This document shows positions 1 through 4,889 of a DNA stretch of 5,697 nt, in pieces. The position numbers and the translations under genes are program-made. The DNA comes from an uncultured Schwartzia sp. (lineage in GTDB: Bacteria > Bacillota > Negativicutes > Selenomonadales > Selenomonadaceae), in assembly GCA_905373705.1 (NCBI GenBank), contig CAJPUA010000073.1:1-5697 (forward strand). Reading direction: 5' to 3'. The stretch's first letter is position 1. Each line of letters begins with the position of its first letter. The notes beneath the pieces are model-generated. The model was not told the DNA's origin. It did not search any database and was given only the letters and a program-made list of their open reading frames with translations.

Positions 1-26
1 CCTCTACCCGAGCCGCTTTTTGCTCG
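1..26. repeat. Left copy of 26-nt perfect inverted repeat
   Basis: Positions 1-26 are the exact reverse complement of 806-831 inside the 3' end of purE. Identity breaks off at base 27 (paired with 805). Because the copy reaches the left edge, the repeat could continue outside the window. Read on the minus strand in the purE frame it encodes the same C-terminal residues, EQKAARVE. A 26-nt exact match is far longer than chance allows in under 6 kb. Confidence 0.9.
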
Positions 27-201
27 TCGGGCGGCGGCGTTGACGCTTGTTCGTACCGGTCAGGCGATGGCCGCGGCGGCGCTTTGGAGAGACGACGGCG
101 AGAGTTCGCAGACGGCAATCGAGTACAGTGAGGTTCGGCTGACGGATTCGTTTTTTCTCCGGTTGACGGCGAGTCGCCGGAGAATGAAGATCGCTGGATA
201 A
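1..201 (+). CDS. C-terminal tail of an unidentified upstream gene (partial at left edge)
   Basis: A + strand frame is open from the first base to TAA at 199-201 (66 codons visible). It ends with residues TASRRRMKIAG. The translation has an Ala/Arg-rich start, then a mixed stretch containing IEYSEVRLTDSFF. I do not recognise the family and see no catalytic motif, signal peptide or membrane segment. Support for a real gene end is indirect: codon choice (many GCG, GAG, ACG) resembles the pur genes, and a strong hairpin begins 16 nt after the stop. Against it, two minus-strand frames are also open across this GC-rich stretch, including a 69-codon ATG-to-stop frame at 4-213, so strand is not certain. 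The first 26 bases are an inverted copy of the end of purE, so the start of this frame may not belong to the same gene. An in-frame ATG at 67 could also begin a small protein of 44 residues. Confidence 0.35.
   Translation, partial: PLPEPLFARRAAALTLVRTGQAMAAAALWRDDGESSQTAIEYSEVRLTDSFFLRLTASRRRMKIAG
74..87 (+). repeat. Short direct repeat, copy 1 (partner at 294-307)
   Basis: CGGCGGCGCTTTGG occurs exactly here and at 294-307 in the purE leader. Allowing a 2-nt gap, the similarity extends leftward to TGGCC at 68-72 and 290-294. The sequence is low in complexity and GC-rich, so it may be accidental. Confidence 0.5.
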
Positions 202-216
202 ATACAGGCACATGAT

Positions 217-255
217 AAGAGGAAGCGGAGAGAAGATTTCTTTTCGCTTCCTCTT
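217..255 (+). terminator. Long hairpin, probable terminator of the upstream gene
   Basis: AAGAGGAAGCG (217-227) pairs perfectly with CGCTTCCTCTT (245-255). The stem continues inward through 228-234 with 238-244 (G-T wobbles at two positions) to a GAT triloop at 235-237, giving an 18-bp stem. It starts 16 nt after the TAA at 199-201. The T tract on the right arm is short (CTCTTTCG), so termination strength is uncertain. The stem has similar flanks in both directions and could act on either strand. It abuts the pur promoter. Confidence 0.6.
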
Positions 256-273
256 TCGTCATGGGGCGCCCTA

Positions 274-282
274 TGATATAAT
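274..282 (+). promoter_or_regulatory. Extended -10 promoter of the pur operon
   Basis: TATAAT at 277-282 is a consensus -10 hexamer preceded by TG one base upstream (274-275), the extended -10 form recognised by the housekeeping sigma factor. At 16-18 nt spacing there is no good -35. The best candidate is TCGTCA at 256-261 with a short 15-nt spacer, matching TTGACA at four of six positions. Transcription would start near 288-290, giving a leader of roughly 65-70 nt. I see no riboswitch aptamer and no obvious PurR-box pair around it. Confidence 0.7.
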
Positions 283-293
283 GAACTCGTGGC

Positions 294-307
294 CGGCGGC
301 GCTTTGG
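294..307 (+). repeat. Short direct repeat, copy 2, in the purE leader
   Basis: This is the exact 14-nt match to 74-87, lying just downstream of the predicted transcription start. It would therefore be part of the pur mRNA leader. No function is evident. Confidence 0.5.
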
Positions 308-340
308 CTGTCGGTCGCTCTGTTCTTCCAGAAACTTTTT

Positions 341-345
341 AGGAG
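341..345 (+). promoter_or_regulatory. Ribosome binding site of purE
   Basis: AGGAG lies 11 nt before the purE ATG at 357, directly after a run of five T. Another ATG begins immediately after it at 346 but opens only a four-codon frame (see findings), and it is too close to the AGGAG for efficient initiation. Confidence 0.65.
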
Positions 346-356
346 ATGAATCGTTC

Positions 357-842
357 ATGAAAGCAGCGATTGTAATCGGCAGCGATTCCGACTGGCCGAT
401 TATGAAACCGGCGGTGGAGACGCTGAAAAAGTTTGGCGTCGAGGCTGAGGTAACGGTGGCATCGGCGCATCGAACCCCGGCGAAAGTAGAGGAGCTGGCG
501 ACGACGGCTCCGGCGCGCGGCGTGCGCGTGTTCATCGCGGCGGCGGGCGGCGCAGCCCATTTGGCAGGCGTAGTGGCCAGCCATACGACGCTCCCCGTCA
601 TCGGCGTTCCTGTCAACGCGACGCCGCTAAACGGCATGGACGCGCTTTTGGCGACGGTACAGATGCCGTCGGGGATTCCCGTGGCGGCGATGGCGATTAA
701 CGGCGCAAAGAACGCGGCCCTGTTTGCCGTGCAGATCCTGGCGCTCGCGGATGAAACGCTGGCGAAAAAACTCAAGGAACATCGGGCGAATCTGGCGAAG
801 GAAGTCGAGCAAAAAGCGGCTCGGGTAGAGGAGCAGCTCTGA
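357..842 (+). CDS. purE: PurE, N5-carboxyaminoimidazole ribonucleotide mutase (class I type)
   Basis: The 161-residue protein matches class I PurE, the small cytosolic enzyme that in its family rearranges N5-CAIR to CAIR; E. coli PurE is slightly longer. Visible motifs are GSDSDW (8-13), which begins the nucleotide phosphate-binding region, SAHRTP (36-41) with the conserved catalytic His38, the glycine/histidine loop AAGGAAHLAG (62-71), LPVIGVPV (79-86) and DALLATVQMPSGIPVA (95-110). The AAHL loop favours class I over the class II direct AIR carboxylases; the usual Pro after HL is Ala here. The C-terminal helix from about residue 130 is Lys/Glu-rich. The start at 357 follows AGGAG and begins with the typical MKAAIVIGS strand. 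It is the first gene of the operon. Its partner PurK (ATP-dependent N5-CAIR synthetase) is not in the window. The last 36 nt include the right copy of the 26-nt inverted repeat. Confidence 0.97.
   Translation: MKAAIVIGSDSDWPIMKPAVETLKKFGVEAEVTVASAHRTPAKVEELATTAPARGVRVFIAAAGGAAHLAGVVASHTTLPVIGVPVNATPLNGMDALLATVQMPSGIPVAAMAINGAKNAALFAVQILALADETLAKKLKEHRANLAKEVEQKAARVEEQL
806..831. repeat. Right copy of 26-nt perfect inverted repeat, inside purE
   Basis: These bases encode the purE C-terminal residues EQKAARVE plus flanking bases and are the exact reverse complement of window positions 1-26. The reading frame of purE is undisturbed and ends normally at 842, so this is probably the parental copy. 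Confidence 0.9.
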
Positions 843-880
843 AGCCGCAAGCGCCTCGCGTGCTTCGTTAAAGAGGCTTC
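841..880 (+). other. Possible intercistronic RNA hairpin between purE and purC
   Basis: GAAGCC (841-846, overlapping the purE stop) can pair with GGCTTC (875-880). Inside it, AAGCGC (849-854) can pair with GTGCTT (860-865) around a 5-nt loop. No T run follows, so it is not an intrinsic terminator. A role in mRNA processing or stability is possible but unproven. Confidence 0.3.
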
Positions 881-907
881 GCACCGGAAAAATCTGTAAT
901 ATATAAC
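878..907 (+). promoter_or_regulatory. Weak candidate internal promoter before purC
   Basis: TTCGCA (878-883) and TATAAC (902-907) are 18 nt apart, matching the -35 and -10 consensus at four and five of six positions. They sit in an AT-rich patch (about 889-914) that stands out in a GC-rich operon. The predicted start would fall at or just before the purC ribosome binding site (915-920), leaving almost no leader, which counts against it. Confidence 0.2.
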
Positions 908-914
908 TGTTTTC

Positions 915-920
915 AGGAGG
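915..920 (+). promoter_or_regulatory. Ribosome binding site of purC, decides the start
   Basis: AGGAGG is 11 nt before the ATG at 932 but only 2 nt before an in-frame TTG at 923. The spacing rules out the TTG and supports ATG 932. Confidence 0.75.
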
Positions 921-931
921 GATTGGACATA

Positions 932-1645
932 ATGGAAAAGAGAGAAGCCCTGTACGAGGGGAAAGCGAAGATCATGTATGCGACCGATAAGGCGGGAGAA
1001 CTGCTCGTTTACTATAAGGACGACGCTACCGCCGGGAACGGGGCGAAAAAGGGAACCATCGCCGATAAGGGGATTATGAATAACAAAATGACGGCGTTCT
1101 TTTTCGAGCTGTTGGAAAAAGAGGGCGTTAAAACGCATTACATCAGCATGCCCAGCGAGCGCGAGATGCTCGTTAAAAAGCTCGATATGATTCCTTTGGA
1201 GGTTGTCATGCGCAACGTCGCCGCCGGGAGTTTGGCGACGCGCCTCGGTCTTGAGGAAGGGACGCGGCTTTCCCAGCCGATCGTCGAGCTTTACTATAAG
1301 AGCGATCCGCTAAACGATCCGCTCCTTAACCATTATCACGTCCAGATCCTCAAGCTGGCGACGCCGGAGGAGGTTGCGGCGATTGAAAAGATGGGGCTTC
1401 GGATCAACGACATCCTGACGAAATTCCTCAAGGAAAAGAAAGTTGATCTTATCGACTTCAAGCTGGAATTTGGCCGCTATCAGGGGGGGATCGTGCTGGG
1501 CGACGAGATTTCTCCCGACAACTGCCGTTTTTGGGACAGCGACACCCACGAAAAGCTCGATAAGGATCGTTTTCGCCGCGATCTGGGGAATGTCGAAGGC
1601 GCCTATAAGGAAATGCTGCGCCGCCTGACGGGAGAAGAACGCTGA
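932..1645 (+). CDS. purC: PurC, SAICAR synthetase
   Basis: The 237-residue protein, the same length as E. coli PurC, condenses CAIR with aspartate using ATP to give SAICAR in the cytosol. It begins with the family N-terminus containing LYEGKAK (7-13), part of the glycine-rich ATP-binding region. It carries both classical family signatures: LVKKLDMIPLEVVMRN (80-95) followed by AAGSL, and LIDFKLEFG (173-181). LGDEISPDNCRFWD near the C-terminus supplies conserved acidic residues seen in homologues. The ATG at 932 is preferred over TTG 923 because of ribosome binding site spacing and because it gives the family's normal N-terminus. An 89-nt gap separates it from purE, whereas purF starts one base after its stop, implying tight translational coupling. 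Confidence 0.98.
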   Translation: MEKREALYEGKAKIMYATDKAGELLVYYKDDATAGNGAKKGTIADKGIMNNKMTAFFFELLEKEGVKTHYISMPSEREMLVKKLDMIPLEVVMRNVAAGSLATRLGLEEGTRLSQPIVELYYKSDPLNDPLLNHYHVQILKLATPEEVAAIEKMGLRINDILTKFLKEKKVDLIDFKLEFGRYQGGIVLGDEISPDNCRFWDSDTHEKLDKDRFRRDLGNVEGAYKEMLRRLTGEER

Positions 1646-1646
1646 A

Positions 1647-3089
1647 ATGGAAGAAAGCCTTGGGGGAAGATGGAAGGAAGAGTGCGGCGTATTCGGCGTT
1701 TTCGCGCCGGGGGAGGATGTGGCGGCCCTGACGTATCTGGGGCTTTACGCGCTCCAGCATCGCGGGCAGGAATCCGCCGGGATCGCCGTGACCGATGGGG
1801 CGTGGATGGACGTCTCCCGCGGCATGGGGCTGGTGAACGAAGTGTTCCGCCACCAGGTGCCGCACATGGACGAACAGCGCATCGCCATTGGCCATGTGCG
1901 TTACTCGACGACGGGGTCGAGTCTTTTAGCGAATACGCAGCCGCTTATCGTCAATTACGCCGGCGGAAAGATCAGTCTGGCGCATAACGGCAATCTGACG
2001 AACGCGGCGGAGATACGTCACACGATGGAGCAGCAGGGAACGATCTTTCAGACCTCGATCGATACGGAGGTTATTTTGAACCTGATCGCCCGCTCCCGTC
2101 GGGAGAGCGTCGAGGAAAAGCTCAGCGACAGCTTGAATCAGGTAAAAGGCGCGTACTGCATCACGCTGATGACGGAATCGAAGCTCATCGGCGCCCGCGA
2201 CCCCCAGGGCTTTCGCCCGCTATGTCTGGGAAAGCTCGACAACGGCTGGGTGCTGTCTTCGGAAAGCTGCGGGCTGGACGTCATCGGCGCGGAGTTTGTG
2301 CGCGATATCGCGCCGGGGGAGATGGTCGTTATCAGCGAGAGCGGCGTAAAATCAGTGCATTTCGCGCATCCCGCGAAGCTCGCTTCCTGCATTTTCGAGT
2401 ATATTTATTTCGCTCGCCCCGATTCGGTCATCGACGGGCAGAGCGTTCACGACGCGCGCTTTATGATGGGGCGCATCCTGGCGAAAGAGAGCGGCTACAA
2501 AGGGGACATCGTTATTTCCGTACCCGACTCCGGCACTACGGCGGCGACGGGTTTCGCCTATGAATCGGGGATTCCGTTCATTGAAGGGTTAATGAAGAAC
2601 CGCTATATCGGGCGCACCTTTATCCAACCGACTCAGAAAAAACGCGACACAGCGGTCAAACTGAAGCTCAACGCGATCCGCTCGGTTGTCGAGGGAAAAT
2701 CGGTCATCATGGTCGACGATTCTATCGTGCGCGGCACGACGAGCGGCAAGATCGTTAAGATGCTGCGCGCCGCCGGAGCGCGTGAGGTTCATATGTGCGT
2801 CAGTTCGCCGCCCGTCGGCTATCCCTGTTATTACGGCATTGACACCTCGGTGCGCAAGGAGCTGATCGCGGCGACGAAATCGGTCGAGGAGATTCGTCAA
2901 TATATCGGGGCAGACTCGCTGCATTTTCTCTCCCTTGAAGGGCTGGCGAAGGCGATGACGGCGGCCGATCCGAGAAATATGTGCTACGCCTGTTTTAACA
3001 GTGATTATCCCGTCGAGCAGGGCGATACTCCTGCGGGGGCGGATAAATATGTGTTTGAACAGCGGCTGACGAAAAATGACAAGGATTAG
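1647..3089 (+). CDS. purF: PurF, glutamine PRPP amidotransferase (propeptide and Fe-S type)
   Basis: This 480-residue enzyme makes phosphoribosylamine from PRPP and glutamine, the committed pathway step. The N-terminal class II glutaminase has Cys13 as the expected mature N-terminal nucleophile (CGVFGVF), preceded by a 12-residue propeptide ending in two Glu. It also has HRGQESAG (38-45), GHVRYSTTG (82-90) and HNGNL (113-117). The phosphoribosyltransferase half has the PRPP loop VIMVDDSIVRGTTS (353-366). Cys248 and Cys394 become 236 and 382 after propeptide removal, exactly the numbering of two cluster ligands in the Bacillus subtilis enzyme. Cys446 and Cys449 (the MCYACF pair) correspond to the other two. 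All four 4Fe-4S ligands are thus kept, unlike the cluster-free E. coli type. Family knowledge predicts self-processing, oxygen lability of the cluster and nucleotide feedback inhibition. The start lies one base after the purC stop, with GGAG at 1631-1634. Confidence 0.98.
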   Translation: MEESLGGRWKEECGVFGVFAPGEDVAALTYLGLYALQHRGQESAGIAVTDGAWMDVSRGMGLVNEVFRHQVPHMDEQRIAIGHVRYSTTGSSLLANTQPLIVNYAGGKISLAHNGNLTNAAEIRHTMEQQGTIFQTSIDTEVILNLIARSRRESVEEKLSDSLNQVKGAYCITLMTESKLIGARDPQGFRPLCLGKLDNGWVLSSESCGLDVIGAEFVRDIAPGEMVVISESGVKSVHFAHPAKLASCIFEYIYFARPDSVIDGQSVHDARFMMGRILAKESGYKGDIVISVPDSGTTAATGFAYESGIPFIEGLMKNRYIGRTFIQPTQKKRDTAVKLKLNAIRSVVEGKSVIMVDDSIVRGTTSGKIVKMLRAAGAREVHMCVSSPPVGYPCYYGIDTSVRKELIAATKSVEEIRQYIGADSLHFLSLEGLAKAMTAADPRNMCYACFNSDYPVEQGDTPAGADKYVFEQRLTKNDKD

Positions 3090-3109
3090 AGAAAGGCACA
3101 ATTCATTGG

Positions 3110-3162
3110 CGCCCGGCGCGGTTGCAACCGACGCGGGGCGGACGCAAGGGATTGCGCCTTTT
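3110..3162 (+). other. Structured purF-purM intergenic RNA (two hairpins)
   Basis: A first hairpin centres on the perfect palindrome CGGTTGCAACCG (3119-3130), with outer GC pairing possible between CGCCC (3110-3114) and GGGCG (3136-3140). A second small hairpin is CGCAA (3143-3147) with TTGCG (3152-3156), closed by a GGGA loop of the GNRA type, followed by CCTTTTCG. The second resembles a weak intrinsic terminator, but its stem is only 5 bp and the T run only 4. The downstream purM must be expressed, so any effect would be partial attenuation, RNA processing or stabilisation. Confidence 0.35.
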
Positions 3163-3170
3163 CGTGTTCG

Positions 3171-3176
3171 AGGAGG
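3171..3176 (+). promoter_or_regulatory. Ribosome binding site of purM, decides the start
   Basis: AGGAGG is 5 nt before the ATG at 3182. An in-frame upstream TTG at 3122 would add 20 residues unlike the family and lies inside the hairpin region without its own ribosome binding site, so ATG 3182 is chosen. Confidence 0.75.
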
Positions 3177-3181
3177 GCATA

Positions 3182-4237
3182 ATGGAAAAAGAACTCACTT
3201 ACCGCGACGCCGGGGTCGATATTGACGCGGGCAATTATTCCGTTCAGCTCATTAAAGACAGTGTGCGTTCGACGTACCGCCCGGAGGTGCTCGGCGATCT
3301 CGGCGGCTTTGGCGGCATGTTTGCCCTTGCCCTTGGGAAATATAAAGAGCCGGTGCTGGTATCGGGCACCGACGGCGTGGGGACGAAGCTGCGGCTGGCG
3401 TTTATGCTGAACCGGCACGACACCATCGGGCAGGACGCGGTGGCGATGTGCGTGAACGATATTCTCGCGCCGGGAGCGGAACCGCTCTTTTTTCTCGATT
3501 ATCTGGCGGTAGGAAAGCTCCTGCCCGAGCAGGTGGCCGCGGTCGTCAAAGGCGTGGCGGGGGCGTGTAAAGAGTCGGGCTGCGCCCTGATCGGCGGCGA
3601 AACGGCGGAGATGAGCGGTTTTTATCCTGCCGGAGAGTATGACATCGCGGGCTTTGCCGTCGGCGTCGTGGAGCGCTCGCGGATCATCACCAGCGATCGG
3701 GTGCGCGCGGGCGACGTGCTTTTGGGGCTGCCGTCCTCGGGGCTTCATTCCAACGGGTTTTCCCTTGTGCGCAAGATCGTCTTTGACGTTAAAGGATTTA
3801 AGGGCGATGAATCGTTCCCTGAGCTGGGCGGTAAGACGCTCGGGGAGGAGCTTTTGACGCCGACGCGGCTCTATCCGCGTCTTTGCCTGCCGCTGGTCCG
3901 CGCTTTTGATCTGCACGGCATGGCGCACATTACGGGCGGCGGATTTTATGACAATATTCCGCGCGCCCTGCCGAAAAATATGGGAGCGGAGATTGACGCG
4001 ACGGCGTGGGAAATGCCGCCGATTTTCCGCCTGCTTCAAGCGTGGGGCAACGTCGCGTGGCCGGAGATGTACCGCACCTTCAATATGGGGATCGGTATGG
4101 TGCTGATCGCGGCGGCGGGCGAAGCGGCGAAAATCAAGGCGGAGCTTGCGAAAGCGGGCGAGACGGTTTATGAGATTGGCTGCGTCGTTCCCGGGGAGCA
4201 TAAAGTAACGATCAAAGGCGGCGTATTCGATGGCTGA
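3182..4237 (+). CDS. purM: PurM, AIR synthetase (FGAM cyclo-ligase)
   Basis: The 351-residue protein, close to the usual ~345, closes the imidazole ring of formylglycinamidine ribonucleotide with ATP to give AIR. It belongs to the PurM/ThiL/SelD/HypE ATP-binding superfamily. Motifs in order: TYRDAGVDIDAG near the N-terminus, GTDGVGTK (62-69), CVNDIL (90-95) followed by PGAEPLFFLDYLA, GGETAEM (138-144), GLPSSGLHSNG (182-192) and HITGGG (249-254). These are the family's nucleotide and metal-binding segments and appear intact. It follows a 92-nt structured gap after purF and ends overlapping purN by 8 nt, so purN translation is probably coupled to it. The long antisense frame across this gene (3086-4408) reflects base composition only. 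Confidence 0.98.
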   Translation: MEKELTYRDAGVDIDAGNYSVQLIKDSVRSTYRPEVLGDLGGFGGMFALALGKYKEPVLVSGTDGVGTKLRLAFMLNRHDTIGQDAVAMCVNDILAPGAEPLFFLDYLAVGKLLPEQVAAVVKGVAGACKESGCALIGGETAEMSGFYPAGEYDIAGFAVGVVERSRIITSDRVRAGDVLLGLPSSGLHSNGFSLVRKIVFDVKGFKGDESFPELGGKTLGEELLTPTRLYPRLCLPLVRAFDLHGMAHITGGGFYDNIPRALPKNMGAEIDATAWEMPPIFRLLQAWGNVAWPEMYRTFNMGIGMVLIAAAGEAAKIKAELAKAGETVYEIGCVVPGEHKVTIKGGVFDG

Positions 4238-4844
4238 AAAACCGATCCTCGGCGTTCTCTGCTCAGGACGCGGGACGAACCTGGAGGCGATTATCGCCGC
4301 GATCAAGAGCGGGCAGATACCGGCGACGATCGGCGTCGTGCTGACAGATAAGCCCGGCGTGAAGGCGCTGGAAAGAGCCGAGAAGGCCGGCATCCCGCAC
4401 GCCGTCATCGACCGTAAAGCTTTGGCGGGGCGCGAAGCCTTTGAGGAAGAGCTCCTCGCGGCGCTGAAAAAATATCAAGTGTCGTTCGTCATTCTGGCGG
4501 GCTTCATGCGCATATTAAGCCCGAGGTTTGTCCTCGAGTATCCGGGGCGCATCCTGAACACACACCCGGCGCTTTTGCCGGCGTTCCCCGGCGCGCACGC
4601 CCATCGGGATGTGCTGGCCTACGGGGTCAAAGTATCGGGCTGCACGATCCATTTCGTCGATGAAGGGACGGACAGCGGCCCTATCATTTTGCAGGCGGCG
4701 GTGCCGGTAAAGGAAGACGATACCGAGGAGACGCTCGCCGCCCGGGTGTTGGTCGAGGAACACCGCATTTATCCGCGCGCCATCGAGCTTTGCGTTAAGG
4801 GAAAGCTTCGGGTCGAAGGGCGGCGGGTGAAGATTTTGGAATGA
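4230..4844 (+). CDS. purN: PurN, phosphoribosylglycinamide formyltransferase
   Basis: The 204-residue folate-dependent GAR transformylase uses 10-formyltetrahydrofolate to convert GAR to FGAR. The N-terminal phosphate-binding loop SGRGTN is at 12-17. The catalytic set is present: Asn110 and His112 in NTHPALLP, and Asp148 in DEGTDSGPI. These correspond to E. coli Asn106, His108 and Asp144 at a constant offset of four. LAGFMRIL before the Asn/His motif and EEHRIYPRAI near the C-terminus are typical. The ATG lies inside the end of purM with 8 nt overlap (4230-4237), a classical coupled start. There is no strong ribosome binding site immediately before it, which fits reinitiation. The protein is slightly shorter than E. 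coli PurN (212) at the C-terminus. Confidence 0.98.
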   Translation: MAEKPILGVLCSGRGTNLEAIIAAIKSGQIPATIGVVLTDKPGVKALERAEKAGIPHAVIDRKALAGREAFEEELLAALKKYQVSFVILAGFMRILSPRFVLEYPGRILNTHPALLPAFPGAHAHRDVLAYGVKVSGCTIHFVDEGTDSGPIILQAAVPVKEDDTEETLAARVLVEEHRIYPRAIELCVKGKLRVEGRRVKILE

Positions 4845-4873
4845 AGCCGTAAGGGTATTTTAGAAACGATATA

Positions 4874-4879
4874 AAGGAG
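4874..4879 (+). promoter_or_regulatory. Ribosome binding site of the IMP cyclohydrolase gene, decides the start
   Basis: AAGGAG lies 10 nt before the ATG at 4890 but only 1 nt before an in-frame GTG at 4881, so ATG 4890 is the likely start. Confidence 0.75.
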
Positions 4880-4889
4880 CGTGGTACGT

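Noticed and set aside
323..340. TTCT/AGAA mini-hairpin followed by TTTTT before the purE ribosome binding site, as a possible attenuator
   Set aside because: The stem is only four AT-rich pairs, too weak for termination, and no competing antiterminator structure is apparent in the short leader.
283..356. Possible purine riboswitch in the purE leader
   Set aside because: The leader is about 65-70 nt and I cannot find a three-way junction with two pairing loops plus an expression platform.
2589..3101. 170-codon minus-strand frame opposite the end of purF
   Set aside because: It is a shadow of the purF phosphoribosyltransferase domain, with no motif or ribosome binding site of its own.
345..3817. 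Exact 12-nt repeat GATGAATCGTTC at 345-356 and 3806-3817
   Set aside because: About one such 12-nt coincidence is expected in a window of this size, and the second copy is ordinary purM coding sequence.
3086..4408. 440-codon open frame on the minus strand across purM and purN
   Set aside because: It lies opposite two clear genes, has an Arg/His-rich composition without recognisable motifs, and is explained by GC-biased codon positions in purM.
840..4856. Similar bases TGAAGCCG(C/T)AAG right after the purE and purN stop codons
   Set aside because: The match is short, includes the stop codon, and the purN copy has no matching downstream arm to form the hairpin seen after purE.
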